From Apricaphanius iberus (taxonomy: Eukaryota > Chordata > Actinopteri > Cyprinodontiformes > Aphaniidae), in the NCBI GenBank assembly GCA_028564705.1, contig JAPXFQ010000494.1, forward strand, positions 1,736,001 through 1,800,000: 64,000 nucleotides of DNA, in the 5' to 3' direction. How positions within the stretch are numbered: the first letter of the stretch is position 1; each line of letters starts with the position of its first letter. The notes beneath the pieces are model-generated. The model was not told the DNA's origin, did not search any database, and saw only the letters and a list, made by a program, of their open reading frames with translations. Made by a program: the position numbers and the translations under genes. Below are positions 12,617-25,499 of this stretch, in pieces.

Positions 12617-13989
12617 TAAATGGGGAGTACCGTTTTTTTGCAACCTGGACCTTATTTGGAGGATGCAATACGTTCATACACTCACCCAGATAATTCATGT
12701 TTGTAGTAGCATATTCTGTCTGACTGCTGTCGCAGATCAAAGAGTGAAAGCTACACAGAAAAAGACTCAACCAGGGATTCATTTGAATAGCAGACATCAT
12801 GATCTTTTTAGGCCTTGATCCTTCCTGAATTGGGTTTATTCGTGGCTTAAATAAACAACTTTCCAATATTATCATAGATAAAGCTGTAGTGATCCTGTTA
12901 AACAGAGATTTGCTCATGGTTACTAGGTTCTCCAAAAACTTTTTTTTTTCATCCTGAACATTTCCTGCCATCTTCAATAAACCACTGAATCAATTTTCAT
13001 ACTTTGGCTGACCACAGGCTGTGACACTAAGATCATCTAAATATGCTCAAGCAACCAGTGACCAAATAAGGTCTAGGCTGAGGTCTTAATATGACAGCAC
13101 TGCTCTTTACAGCTCTGACAGCCTTGCGACCTCGGCACAGCTCAGGCAGTAAGGCCACGCTCCCTTAAGCAGCTTTCCATGACTGTCAGTCTGTGAGCTG
13201 TGCTGCTGTGCTGCTCCAAGCAAACTGCACGGACGGGGATGATAAAGTAGGATGACACAGCGCTTTAGGTGCAGCTCCAGCCCACCCTCAAAGGTCTGAA
13301 TTTACTGTTTGACCACAAATGACACTTTATTTCTCAAGTGAATGTCACATTGGTTATGGACTATTAAATTAATGAAATGGGATTTGAGCTTTTGATTGCA
13401 TATCAAATGGCAATTGGACCGAATCAATACCATTTTTTGATTGATAACTTGAACTGTTGCTGAAGCTTTAATTGTTTGACTGGATCATATGCAGCTTTCC
13501 ATTCTCTATTTTTATTGGTTATGCAACACAGTGAAAGAGAGCTTTAGTTGTGTGCATTGAGAGCATTTTCATGGTATACTATCATATAGATACACCACCC
13601 ACATACCGATATACGCAATGGAGGCATTTGTAGGATTCAGACGATAACTCAGGGACACTGAGGACAGATCACCAGTCCTCCAATTAGTGGATGAACAGCC
13701 ATATGTCCTGAGGCACAGCCACTCATTTCTTCATTTTAACAAATGAAAACACACTGAAAGACTGTCACAGGCCATCTAACATGTTAATCACTAACCCTCT
13801 ATTTTGTAAACATTTCTTGTAGATTAATTAGAGCATAAATCACTGTATTTTATTTTTTGCAGTTTCCTAGTAACTGTCAATTCTGAGCGATTTGTAGATA
13901 AACAGGAGGGAAACAGACAATGATGTTTTGGTTGGACTGTAACAGATGGCGCCTGTAAACAAAAAATTACTTGTGATTGATAGGTTTAA
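12617..13989. other. Intergenic DNA
   Basis: No gene or clear repeat is supported. A 154-codon minus-strand frame (12,513-12,977) runs through it and into the family C fragment; its protein is not recognisable. Confidence 0.4.
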
Positions 13990-14165
13990 TTCAAGCCTCC
14001 TCCTGTCACATGTTTATTTGCCCCTGGGCAAGGCACTTAACCCAAAGTTGTCTACCGAGCTCTGTATGAAAGTGAACCAACCAAGTACCTGCCTAGGGGA
14101 ATGTACTCAGAAATGGCATTGTAGAGTAGCTGGGTGGGAATGTGGTTACCTCATGCTGATTGATT
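13990..14165 (+). repeat. SINE family A, partial copy
   Basis: Contains GCCCCTGGGCAAGGCACTTAA, found in the body of the tRNA-derived SINE copies at 29,217-29,476 and 49,166-49,425, followed by a diverged middle and GTGGGAATGTGG. The tRNA-like head is lost. Confidence 0.6.
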
Positions 14166-15561
14166 GAAACTTAGTCGGTTATGATATCAGCAGACATCGG
14201 CAAACAACCAGCATTCATAAAATCTGAAGTGTTACCAGAAATAGAGTTTATAACAACACAGCAACCAGAAACACAGCAACCGCCCCTGCTTCTTCCATTG
14301 TCAACCTGTTATTCTCTGCTGCTCTGGGCACCTTTCGGCGCGGATCAGTGATGCTGCTCACTGACGAAATCGTTGCAATATGCTGACATCTAAGCAAATT
14401 CCTTAAAGGGAATTTCGTGGAGACACAAACACTGAGGACCAAGCAAGCTGATTTAGATCATTTCATTCCGGCCTAGACTGTATGCTCAGGTACTGCTAGG
14501 AGATTAACCCCCACCCCAGTCTCAAGTCCTGTGCAAGTGCCTTTGTTTGACCGAGCCGGTTCCAGTATTAGCTCTTTGGTTTTCCTCCGACAAAACCCTG
14601 GTTCCTTGGTTCCAAACTCCTAACCCTTCCAAATATACATACAGTCTGCATCCACTCTTCATTTGGGCTTAGCACGGTATTTTTAAAGAACAGATCTTTT
14701 TTTTTCTATACAAGACCGTTAATATCCACATTATCCTAAATAACCCATTGTACTGTCATATGGGCTGGATCATGTTGTTTTTTTCCAGACACAGGTGAAT
14801 GATATAAAAAGAATGAAATTGATTATAGTAGTAGACCTTCCTAATGTTCTAATTGCTGAACATATACTCGTGTTTTAACCTCACTTTGATGCAAGCATCA
14901 ATTTTTATCTTGTACTGGCTTTGCATGTAGTACTGAAGAATCCTGCAAGGGGGCAGAGTACAAACTCAGACCGTATTTTGCCAAAGAAGAAGTAAAATAA
15001 ACATGGCGACCATAGGAGATTATTAGTTGGTTAATATTCAGATAACAACAGAAAAAAAGTATTGTACAAGTATTGTAGATGGTATGTAAAACATATTTAC
15101 CACTATTGTTGATTTTTTTCTCACTGGTTTTGCCGCCGTTGACCGCGTGAACCTACAGATGGTCAAATAGCGTTCAAGACTCCCCCTACTGGTTACTCAC
15201 AATACCCTCTGTAAAAGATATGCTGTTTGGTTCTTGTCTGACCTTTTAAAGAGGATAAACTTATAAACTACATACATGACTCCTCTTTTTGTAATTACTT
15301 TATCAGCATTGTGTGCTTTGCTCTGGTAGCTTCTGCCAACAACTTTACTTAGTTAAAAATTTTACTTTTCACACTGTGGTGAAGAGCGTGTTGCAGTGAA
15401 ATCGGTCCCCGCCGAAACACTTCCCCACATTAAACGTTCTGGAAGTTGTCTGCGGTATTCAATGGTATAGTGGTATATTAAAAATTTATATCATAACAAA
15501 AATAAACACCGGTTTTCAGGATGAAGGGGTATACCGCCCAGGCTTACTCTTCATGCATGAA
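14166..15561. other. Intergenic DNA
   Basis: Nothing coding is supported. AT-rich with T runs near 14,700. Confidence 0.4.
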
Positions 15562-15646
15562 TGCGTTCTCTCTGGGTACTCCAGCTTCCTCCTGCAATCC
15601 AACAACATGATTGTTAGGTCAATTGATTAACTTAAATTGCCCTTAA
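15562..15646 (+). repeat. L2-like LINE tail fragment
   Basis: Motifs TCTCTGGGTACTCCAGCTTC and CAACAACATGA resemble the conserved 3' region of vertebrate L2-type LINEs. It is short and runs directly into a TG microsatellite. Confidence 0.5.

Positions 15647-15687
<41 letters not shown>
15647..15687 (+). repeat. (TG)n microsatellite
   Basis: Alternating TG over about 41 bp with an ATATG interruption at 15,661-15,665. Confidence 0.9.
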
Positions 15688-16964
15688 CATGCATGGTTAT
15701 GTCTCAGTGTGATGGACTAGTAACCTCTTCAGGGTGTACTCTGACTCACAGCTAGTTACAGCTAAAAATAGCCACCAAATGTCCCGCAACTCTGCAAGGA
15801 CATAAGTATACCTCAAAGACGAACTACAGGAGTAAAGTTGATGGATATTTCTTCCATCAAATAGTTGAACAAAGCGAGCCATTCAAGACACTGAACTGAA
15901 CCTAATATGATTGTAGCGTACAGTTACACCCCTAGTTCCTGGTCTAAATCCCAATAAAATACATTGAGGTTTGTGGTTGTTACATGACAATATTTGAAAA
16001 ATGTCAAAGAAAATGTCAAAGATTTCAATACCCAATTTCAAGCCCCAGTAACATTTCCTCATAGAGACCTAAAGCTCCACCCTTGCCAAAACTTGTCAAC
16101 GACCGGTATTGCCACTTGAAATTACAACACCTTCTTCGTCTTTAATGACTTTCACTCACTGTTTAGCTGACGGTCTATGTCTATGCAAGAAGAACTACCT
16201 GTAACACATGGTTTTAATCAAAGCTATCTGAATCTTGTTGAAAATCAACAATAATTTACATACCCATCCCTGGCATCCTTGAGTATGAAACCACATCTAA
16301 ACAGGACCATTATCAGATCATAACAGCTACTTCTCCAGCTTTACTATGGAAGGAAGACCAATTTATTAGCTTTGACAATTGAAGTAAAATGTATGTCCAT
16401 TTGAGCAGATGTGATATTAATGATGTGGCTGACCCTTGTAGCTATCACACACAGAAAATCAGTGGTATACAACCCTGATTTTGATCTGGTTTCTTACATG
16501 ACTGTTCGATTTAATTTGCCTTGAAAACCAAATATTGATATCAGCAGTGGGTTGCAACGACATTCAAGGTTGTTAGGTGTTAAATGTTAGGATGACGGGC
16601 GTTCTTCCCCTGGGTTTAATTAAGTTAGGAGAGGAAAGTACACAGTGAGAGGAGGATTAAGAGAGCAGCTTAAGACCGTCAAATTGAGGAAACTCATAGG
16701 GAAGGGGCGACAAGAAGAAAACACTGTTTTCATCAAAATGTTTTACACAAAAAGATTGTAACGATGTGTTTTTTTTTTGAGAAATCAGTAAACAGTGATA
16801 AGGTTTAATAGGATTAAAGAAAAGGAGCAGCTGTGTTCTGAGTTAAGATGACATTTTTAAACACATAATAACAAAGTGAAGAGAATAAGCAAGAAAAATA
16901 GTTGATGCAAACAGGAATGGATGGGATGGAGTGGGGAGTGCACTGTAAAAAAAAAGTACTTTTT
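15688..16964. other. Intergenic DNA
   Basis: No gene supported. The final part (16,600-16,900) becomes purine-rich just before the GC-rich block. Confidence 0.4.
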
Positions 16965-18960
16965 TTTGGGGGTGTACGGGGGGAGGGTGGCCTAAACTCA
17001 GCCTGGGTGTCTAGTGTCCTGTGTTTTGTTAGTAGTTTGAATGTTGGGAGGGATTTAGGTCTGCCCCTGGGGTGGGGGCGGGCGCATGGCCTGGGCCCCC
17101 ATGGGGCTCGGAGGGGCCGCTGACATGGGCCCCGACTTGATGTGCTGGGGCCTCCCGCCCCTGGTGGATCAGCTGAACGGGGGTGCCTATTGGGGTCAGC
17201 AGGGGAGCTGGCTCCCTGGGGTTGGCATCGTGTCACCCCAGTTATTTCCTCCCCATCCCCATTTGCCTCTGTCCACCTGCTCCTTCATTCTACCACTCAC
17301 AAGGCCTTGGGACGTGGGCACGTCAGGGGTGCGGGATGGAGTTTCCGTCTTCGCTACCCGGTGACGGCCTGGGTCCCAATTTTATTGAGCAACTTAGACA
17401 CTTACACTTGCAACATTTACATGACACACGCACATGTAGGGACCTGGCGGTGGGTGCGCCTCGGCACTGGAGGCGGGGCCCCTTATACGGGGCCTCGCCT
17501 GTGGTGCCGGTACCCACTGTTTAAATGCATCTAGACACTGAGGGCCCGGGGAGGGAGATGGGGGTACCTGGCAGTATTCCCATGTCCCACCCCTCTGTTT
17601 TAAGTGCACATTAGAACAACACGCAACAACACCACAATTGAGCAGGGGGAGAGAGGCTGGGGGTCTTTCCACACCCCTGTTCGTTGGACCATCAGGGGTT
17701 GGAGCCCGGGTAGATTATCAGGTCGTCTGGTCGGGGACCTAGGCTAGTGGGCTACTCTTGCCGGGGTGGGGGCCTTGGCGGTCTGCTTGTCCCCGTCCTG
17801 GTGGGCAAGGGGTCCGTCTCCCGGGTGCAGGGGCAGGGTGCTCTATCGGGGCGTCTGTCCCTGGGCCTGGGAGTATAGAGTATGTATGGGGTGTATGAAT
17901 GAGTGTACAGCGTCCTTTTTTCGTGTGTCCTGTATATGTAAGAATGTGTGCGCATGAGAGGGAGGGTACGTATGAGTGTCTCTGTCTGTCTATGTCTACT
18001 TGTCAGGTTGGGTGTTTGGCTGCCCTCTGGCCTGGTGCATCTTCTTCCCCTCCGTCACTCCCCGTCGGTGATGGATGGTCCTGCCCGCTGGTCGATGATG
18101 GCTCTCGATGCCTGGGGCCGGGGGTCCCGGTTGCGGCCCGGCTCGGTCCTGGTGCATGCCTGGCTGGTCCTGGGTGGGCCGGTGTGTCGGGCGGCCGCTG
18201 TTTCGGGCCGACATCCTCCTTGGATTGACTGGGGCACCTCTTATGGGGGTGCCGGGGTTGTAAGTAGGTTGGTGCCGTCCGGTGGATCGGTGGGGACCGT
18301 GCCCGGCGCCCAAGCTCCTGCCAGTTCCATGAGTTCTACTGCCTGGTCGGTTCATCTGGGGGGGCTGTCCGGTATTGGCTGGGCCCCAGATCTTGGCGCT
18401 CTGCATGGGGCGGGATCTGGACCCGGGAGCTGGTAGATCTGGATGTCCAGGTGCTGGCTGGGCGCGGCCTGGGGAGGGCGTACATCCGCTGTGGCTTTAC
18501 TGTGGCTCCCTGGCGTGTGGGTGTGTGTGGGGGGGCCGGGTTGTTGGCGGTGGGTATTGGTCCGGGGTGGCGGCGGCGTGTATTGTCCGTCGATCGGCTG
18601 CAGGCGCCTCCTGCCCGGCGGCGGCGGCGGGGGACCCCTCTCGGCGGGTCCCTGGTCGGGGCCCTGCTGGGGGGCGGGGTGCCCCTGATCCCCGTGGCCT
18701 CCGGGTCCTGTTCCGGGCCCGCCCTGGCGTAGCCGGTTTCCGGCGGAGCCCGTGGGCTCGTCCCTGCGATCTCTCGGGGCCCCAGCATTGCGGCTGCTTG
18801 GTGTTCCCCTGGGGCTTCCATCTGTTCCTCTCTTGGTGGGTGATCGGCCCTGCGCTGGTCCGCCTGCGGCTCCTGCGCTCTGTGGGACTCTGGATGCATG
18901 CGTCTCCTGCCTCCTTCATGTCTGTGTCGATTCCTGTAGGACGGATTGACGGTTCCTTAC
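16965..18960. other. GC-rich, G/T-skewed block of unknown nature
   Basis: About 2 kb whose base composition differs sharply from the AT-rich DNA on both sides. The + strand is rich in G and T, with many GGGG and TGGT/CTGG runs, and a stretch of CGG-rich sequence at 18,560-18,650. Open frames of up to 216 codons exist on both strands, but they overlap in all frames and give only low-complexity Gly/Pro/Arg/Trp-rich proteins, as expected when high GC removes stop codons. I recognise no protein domain. It may be the untranslated part of a large retroelement: the DNA after it keeps a non-random look and an AATAAA occurs at 19,389. It may also be a CpG-rich locus. The edges are approximate. Confidence 0.5.
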
Positions 18961-19531
18961 ACCAGCTATCAATCACTTGCATGGGGAAACCTTATTCAGA
19001 CCTGCATGCTCGCACACACACATAGGTGTGGGTTATTGTCATTAGTTAGCTTTTACCAGGAGCTTAACAGAAACATTAGTATTGTGTTTATTAATCCATG
19101 CTTGTGTGTAGTGAATGTGTAATTCTTAATTTTTATTACTGGATCTGAACTATTGGTGTGGTTCTGTTCAGTTCGTTGTTTTTGTTTGTTTTGTTTAACT
19201 GCTTCTCTACCATCCGGCAGAGGCGGAGGACTGGGATGTTTTCTTGTGTTCTTTGTTTACCTCCCTGTCTTGTGTCGTCAGTTCGCGCCTCTGCTGGTGC
19301 GGTTTCTTTTCTTCACCTTCTTCCTTTCTTCCTTCTTGTCTCGGTTTCGTGTCCATGACTTCAGGAAATTGAACCCTCAGTAATCACTAATAAAGATTTT
19401 TTAATACATATACATCAAGTGGAGTGTTACAGCAAAGCTGTAATACTCTGCTTGGGAAAGTAAATCTGTTGGGCTTGTACTTGGTACTCAGACACCAATT
19501 CTCAGAGCAAACTGCTAGACAGGACACGTAT
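18961..19531 (+). other. T-rich sequence downstream of GC-rich block
   Basis: Composition shifts to T-rich with repeated TTTCTTC-type pyrimidine runs at 19,290-19,345. AATAAA at 19,389-19,394 could serve as a polyadenylation signal for a transcript crossing the GC-rich block. A small hairpin (TTACAGC, AAA, GCTGTAA) lies at 19,427-19,443. No coding sequence is supported. Confidence 0.35.
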
Positions 19532-19532
19532 A

Positions 19533-19557
19533 AAAAAAAAAAAAAAAAAAAAAAAAA
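19533..19557 (+). repeat. A-rich run
   Basis: An uninterrupted run of about 25 A directly precedes the LINE 3' fragment. Confidence 0.85.
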
Positions 19558-19564
19558 TATCTGT

Positions 19565-19760
19565 AATTCTGATTCTCTTTCCTTCTTTAAGTCTAGACTC
19601 AAAACTCACCTGTTCAGGACAGCATACTCTGTCATTACACAGTTTATTTTAAATGTTTGTTTTATTGCACTGTTTTTATTGTGTGTCTCTATTGTTTTGT
19701 CTTATTGTAAAGTTGCCTTGAGGGTCCTTAAAAGCCCTTTTAAATAAAATGTATTGTTCT
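19565..19760 (+). mobile_element. LINE 3' end
   Basis: A short coding end reads SLSFFKSRLKTHLFRTAYS, the closing residues of an L2/CR1-like reverse transcriptase ORF, followed by a stop and a tail with TTGCCTTGAGGGTCCTTAAAAG and AATAAA. This is the same kind of element as at 1365-2838, in the opposite orientation and much shorter. Confidence 0.7.
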
Positions 19761-20350
19761 TATTATATTACGGTAATCTATTAAAAAGTTCAATATTACA
19801 TTAAATTACTGGCAGCAGTGGTTTCCAGAATTTCACCTTGGAGAATATAGGGATGATGTAGAACTCTCCTGTCATACTTTGTATTGCTTTTGTGACCCAC
19901 ATACAAAACACAAATGCAAACTAGAAGTAGATTCAAGAAGTTCATTGAAGGTAATGTAGATGGCTGGGAACCAGGAGGGCAATCAAGGAGGGAGTGGATA
20001 GGATACACTGGAGAGAGGTAAGTGGAGGTGAGATCCAGTTTAGATATAGAAGCATAATTAAATGATAAACTGCTTACTGACGAAGATGACACTAGGGGCT
20101 TGAGAAGGGAGAGAGGAGTCTGTTTTTTCAGTGGAGATGTTGTGGATGGATTCAAAGAAACTGTGCACCAGAGGTTGAAGGTGGAGGGCAGACAGGCTAA
20201 GGTGATCGGAGATAGGAGCTTACAGGCTGTCTGACTTGGACTGGAATCCAGAGACTCGAGGAGTGAGAAAAGGATCACCAAGAAATATGAACGGGTAGGA
20301 ACCTTGTAGAGATAGCATGGGTATTGGTTGTTCAAAGGTAGGAAAATAAC
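19761..20350. other. Intergenic DNA with a long minus-strand frame
   Basis: A 213-codon open frame on the minus strand (19,796-20,437) crosses this stretch and enters the element at 20,351. Its serine/leucine-rich protein is not recognisable and shows no domain. No splice or start context argues for a gene. Confidence 0.35.
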
Positions 20351-20470
20351 AGGGGTTAAACGATTCATTGATTGTAACGATGCATCAATCCTGCGATCAA
20401 ATCGTATCGAATCGTTTGGCCTCATATCGATACGCATCGTATTGATCCAAAAACGTATCGTTACACCCCT
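20351..20470. mobile_element. Small inverted-repeat element (MITE)
   Basis: The left end AGGGGTTAAACGAT mirrors the right end ATCGTTACACCCCT with few mismatches. The interior is filled with CGAT/ATCG motifs (CGTATCGAATCG, CATATCGATACGCATCG) that can fold back. Length about 120 bp and no coding capacity are typical of a MITE. Confidence 0.7.
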
Positions 20471-23400
20471 AGAAAATAAACAAAGAATAATTAAGGCACA
20501 GGAGATTCACTGGAGCACAGCAGGCTAGAGGTACCATAGGAGGCAAACAAACTCTATCCAGTCAGCCATTCCTTTATGGTTCATTCACACCGCCCCAAAC
20601 GGCAGCATCAGCAACAGCAAGATTATATGTTAAGTCTATGGTTGAAGCCGTCAGAGGAGCGTCATAGCCTCTCCGGCGCATTGTGTGCTTTGGCACATTA
20701 TTTGGCTATTTTAAAGATTTTCTGAATTTTTGAGGGTCTTAACACTCTTGATGAAGCACAGCAACCAATCAGAATGTCTCCCTGTATGTATCTGCTGTGT
20801 ATATGCGTCGAACTAGTCGCTTTGTGAGCGTCGATTGACACTGACAAAGCGTGCGGAGTAAACGCGCAATAAATCTCTGTCCTCTAAAGGAGGCAGAGAG
20901 AAATATTCAACCTCATAATTGCCCCCCGTCTGAGGAAATGTGGCCTGCGTTGCTATTGCTTTGCATCTTTCTGGTTGTCTGTGTGTAAGTCCTACTGCAG
21001 AAGCTGCAGGCAGTCATGCTAGTTCCCAGAACACACCACGCCCAGCCCTCACCTCTGTGTTCTGGCAGGCAACGCCTCATTTTTAGGGATTTTTCAAACA
21101 ATAAATGTGGGCAGATTTTGCCTCTGGTAGGGGGCGACTTACTCCAAAGGAAGCCTACCCGATGGGCTTGAATGAGCTGCAGGTGCGCAGGTGCCAACAG
21201 TGGGAAAACCACACACCACCACAGGAAGCTGGATCCTACTGCTGTGGCGCAACCTGGTGGAGAGCACAATAGGCAGCCCAGACGTCCTGACAACTTCATG
21301 GTATTTGTTGTTGTTAAATATAAAATTCACATTGAAAATAAAATTTTGCCCACAAGCTTTCTTACTCTCTCCTAGTGATAACACGCACTACAGCTGTATA
21401 GTACACTTTTCTCATTTAGAAGTTAGAATTAACATCACATTCCAGATGGTTGCTGCTGTAGTTATAGTTAACTAATTAAGTAAAAAACATATCAGAACTG
21501 CTCATAAAATGTTTTGAGAATCATTGACTGTTTTTGTTATAATATGCTATAAACAGAAAAAAAACCGACAATTTGGTTTCATAACCAATAGTTACTAACC
21601 TCAATAATATGAAACTTACACAATGATCTGATAATTTTACTTAACACTACCTGAAGCATTCAAATCAAAAGAACAGAATAAACAGAGTAAACAAGAATTT
21701 TTTAAATTTGAAGATCGCAGTGGTTTACATACAATGTCTTTTTTATCTCTACTTGATTGTTGTATTCAATATGGTAAACAGTCTCTGATGCTGTCAAAGG
21801 AACTGGAACAGGTATTGAATCCAACATGCATGAAGACTTGTATGTTCTTTTTCAGTAAGTATTAGTGTTCTTATCATGCAGTCTGAAAGCAGATCCAAAG
21901 CCCAGTTAAGCCAACTGGACATATTACACTCAAAATAACATACAATTGATCAAGCAAATATACTAACTTACATTTACCCAGAGGTAGGCACATTAGCAAA
22001 AACCATGCTATGTATGAGTAGCATAGCTCAATTACTCAATTACAATTAACTCAAGTATGGTAATTATTCATGTAAAAGTAATTTAGCATTTCATGAAAAT
22101 ACTACTCAAGAAGTAAACAGGGTTATAGCTGATTGAGGCCTGATATCTACCATACCCTTTAAAACATTATGAAGCTCCAAATTTGTATAAATCTACATCC
22201 TAGAACTTCTTAAGTACAACATACTGTAGACAGGAATTTCACAGACAAGAGTGAGCAAAAAAAAGTAATCTTTTTAATGATAGTTAAAATTTGGTGAGTG
22301 TTATCGTCAGTTTTTTAAGCCAATGCTGTGAATCTACTAGCATCTCAATCTGCACAGTTCACTTTTGTCATCTAAAAAAAAATACATACAGTAGATGAAG
22401 ATTTCATAAAATGGTATGATCTCAAAGCCAAACGGATAAACCACTGTAACTGATAAAGATCATCATGAGGCTCATGTGTCTTTAAACTTTCAACCTCCCC
22501 TGTAAGCCTCCGACGTGTTGTGCTCCACCTTCTTCAACCTCCATCTGTATCTCTACTGTCACCAGACAAATTATATTGATGCATGGTATATGCAAAGTGG
22601 GACAATGATGCAACAATAGTATCAGGTTTTCTGTGTAATAAAGTAGAAATCAAATGTCAAGTATGACCTATGAAATCTTTGCTTAAACTAAAACAAATAT
22701 TGGTATTGCAATTGTTTTGAGGCTCACCATTTGTCTGGTTGTAGCAACCCTACCAAGTTCATTCTCCTTTAAACAAGTTGGATGATTGTACCCAAAGTAA
22801 GGGTGATTCTTCTTCCTCTTCTTTTATTGCGGTTGGCAAACTACATGAAGTGCTTTACCGCCGCCTTCTGGACTGGTGTGGGGAATAATGATAAAGACAA
22901 CAACACAAGTCTCTTTTGCTTAATGTTACACATCAAGTAGTTAAAAAACACACCTTAAATTCTAACATAAAATATTTGAACTATAGATGCCCCACCAAAT
23001 AATGTAAATTTCATCATTTAACAACATCTGAAAATACAGCGAACACCGGAATTTTTTTTTTTTAATGATAATTAATTTTGATACTTTATGTATTTTCTGT
23101 CATTAAATTTTGTTGTACACAAAGTTTAATACATTCATCACATATTGGATCTGAAAAATAATGATATATTTTGGTTAATGATAGAAAGTTTTAAGATAAA
23201 CTTTTAAGTATACATCAATGAGAAATTTTGCAGACTATTTTTAGGGTTCTAAAATAGAAAAGGACCTTTTGCCATATTTGTGCCACAAAATATTTTATTC
23301 AAAGTAAATATTTGTGTTCTATACCTGACCAGAATATAAAAAATTCAAAACCAATGGATATTTTTTAATTACAATACTTTCTCAAATTTACCACTAAGAT

Positions 23401-25499
23401 ATACTGTTTTATTAAAAAAATCTAAAGGTTTTAGTATTTTTTTTAAATCACTGTAATTTTCACAGTAATTCGAACAAAGTTTTGACACTATTAAAAGTAA
23501 GATATTTTTTGGGTGATTGATAAACAGTTATAAATTGTGAATTCAAATGAAAAATGTGTTATAGATGTTTTAAAAATTGTATCCTTTTTCTGTTTCTTAA
23601 CAGAAAATCTGATAAATTAATGCAAGCTAATGTTTTTTCCAACATATTAGTATCGTAAAAGTAAAAAAAAACATTTCTTTCTTTACAGTAATTTAACATA
23701 TTACCATCATTAACTTTTTTCAGTTAAATAGTCATTTACCGTAGCTATATCATATTTATTGTCATTGTTATGTACATTTTTTTACAGTGTGGTTACTTTG
23801 AGTCATCAGTGATGCTCAGATCTTCTTCACAGTATTATGTTGATCCCCCCCCCCCCCCTTTCATCCACCTCCTCCTCCACCCTGTCTCTCCACACTGCTG
23901 TCACAGAGAGCTTCTCGTTGTGCATCCGCTAGACTCGGGTGCATGTCCACAAGGATGAGGAGCGCACACGCTGTGTGACGGAGCCAGCCCTCATCCACCT
24001 GGCTGCTCACATGCACGTGCGTCTCAGTGTGCGTCAGGAAGAGGATACCATCAGTGGATTCCTCAGTGCCAGTCTGGAACTGGTCCTGTGCTCCCTCCTC
24101 TCCTTTTCTGCCACCTTCTTGCCATCTTCTTTATTTTTTTTCTCCTAGAGAATGGTCAAGCTCATCTCCTTCACGTCTGGCTCTCCAACTGACCTGCATG
24201 AGTTTAATTGAGGACAAGCCGTTCCTCCCTGGAAGGTAAGCAGCACAGCAGAACGGTGACTTTAGACAGTGATGATGATATATTTGATCTATCATCAGTT
24301 TGTTCATGTTGCTTCAAAAGGAAATCAAAACTGGTATAAAGATGGAATAGCTGAAAAAAAAGTGTTGAGTCTGTTTTTCAGAGATTAATGTGGCAAAAAA
24401 GTGTGATTTGTGTTTGACTGTGTCTGGTTGTGATTAAAGAGTATTTCCTGAAGGGCATACGCTGGAGGTTCACAGATTGTTTCAGTAAAGTGAAAATGGA
24501 TTGCTCTGGCTGTAACGTTGGTGATTAAATGAAGTCAGAGACCTCACAGAAGACTATGTGGGACCCCGCTCAGGATTAGTGAAGAGATGCTCTGATTACA
24601 CCTCTCTGCAACAACCAGCTGCTTCTGTTTGTCTTTCAGTCCATGTGGAAATCATCAGAATGGTAGACCATTACCATTGCTGCCAGTCGGTCTGATCTCA
24701 GACAGCGTTACATTGCATTGTTTGTTAGAATGTTTGCATGCAAACACATAGTTGTGGATTTCACTTCAGCTTGACAACAGAAAATCAGTATCTGTAGGAA
24801 AATATGATTGTGATGACAATATGTGAATCAAAACTAATTGTAATGTGGTTGCACAGAAAGTCTTCTGATTGGCCTAAAACCCTTGTTCTCGGCTCGGTTA
24901 AAGGGAACTTTGGTGAATGCCATGCGGGCCGGGGTACATTCTCAAATCAGGAAGACAGTGTCACAAGGCATTATGTGTAAACAAAACCAAAGTAACCACA
25001 AAACCACAATTCTGCTTCATTCTCAGCTCATGCTGAACCCATTGCTGCAACGTCTTTGTCTGCCAAATTTGCCAATGACAAACAGATCAATCCTAAAACG
25101 GCTAAAATCTGAAGTCACTCCGAGTTAGTTTACATTTCACGGCACAGGAAGTGTCCTCATGTTGTGTGCTTATTGGTACAGCGCCACCAGAGGCAAGGAG
25201 GAAAATATGTTGCTCAAAAAGTTTGATTTGTTTGAAAAAGTGTAGCGTGAGCACAAACTGCATCAGCTAGAAAAAAAGCAATGATCTTGTTACTTTGGTC
25301 CCCAAATGTACCAAATCCATCGCACAACCGGGAGTAAAAACAACCTAATTGTGGGGTGACAGTTTTTTAATATATTAATTAGCTAAATGTTCCTATAACA
25401 AGTTGCATAAAAGCCACAACCATTGCGTAACTATCAAAAATCTTTGTTCTGCTTGAATATCTGACTACCCTTCTTAGCATGACCCATAGAGTTAATTTA
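20471..25499. other. Intergenic DNA, mostly AT-rich
   Basis: No gene is supported. Notable pieces: a fragment at 20,575-20,870 starting GGTTCATTCACACCG that resembles a fish MITE end; a GC-richer segment at 20,920-21,280 without a recognised domain; very AT-rich DNA from 22,900 to 23,780; a C14 run at 23,845-23,858; and a GC-richer patch at 23,860-24,240 ending in a good donor-like GGAAG/GTAAGC. The last could be a non-coding first exon, but nothing downstream confirms it. Confidence 0.4.
23845..23858 (+). repeat. C14 homopolymer
   Basis: Fourteen consecutive C. Confidence 0.95.

Noticed and set aside
12513..12977. A 154-codon minus-strand frame
   Set aside because: Its end lies in a family C repeat fragment and the protein has no recognisable domain or splice context.
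18336..19025. Open frames of 187 and 216 codons on opposite strands in the GC-rich block
   Set aside because: They overlap in several frames, have low-complexity Gly/Pro/Arg-rich products and are explained by scarcity of stop codons in GC-rich DNA.
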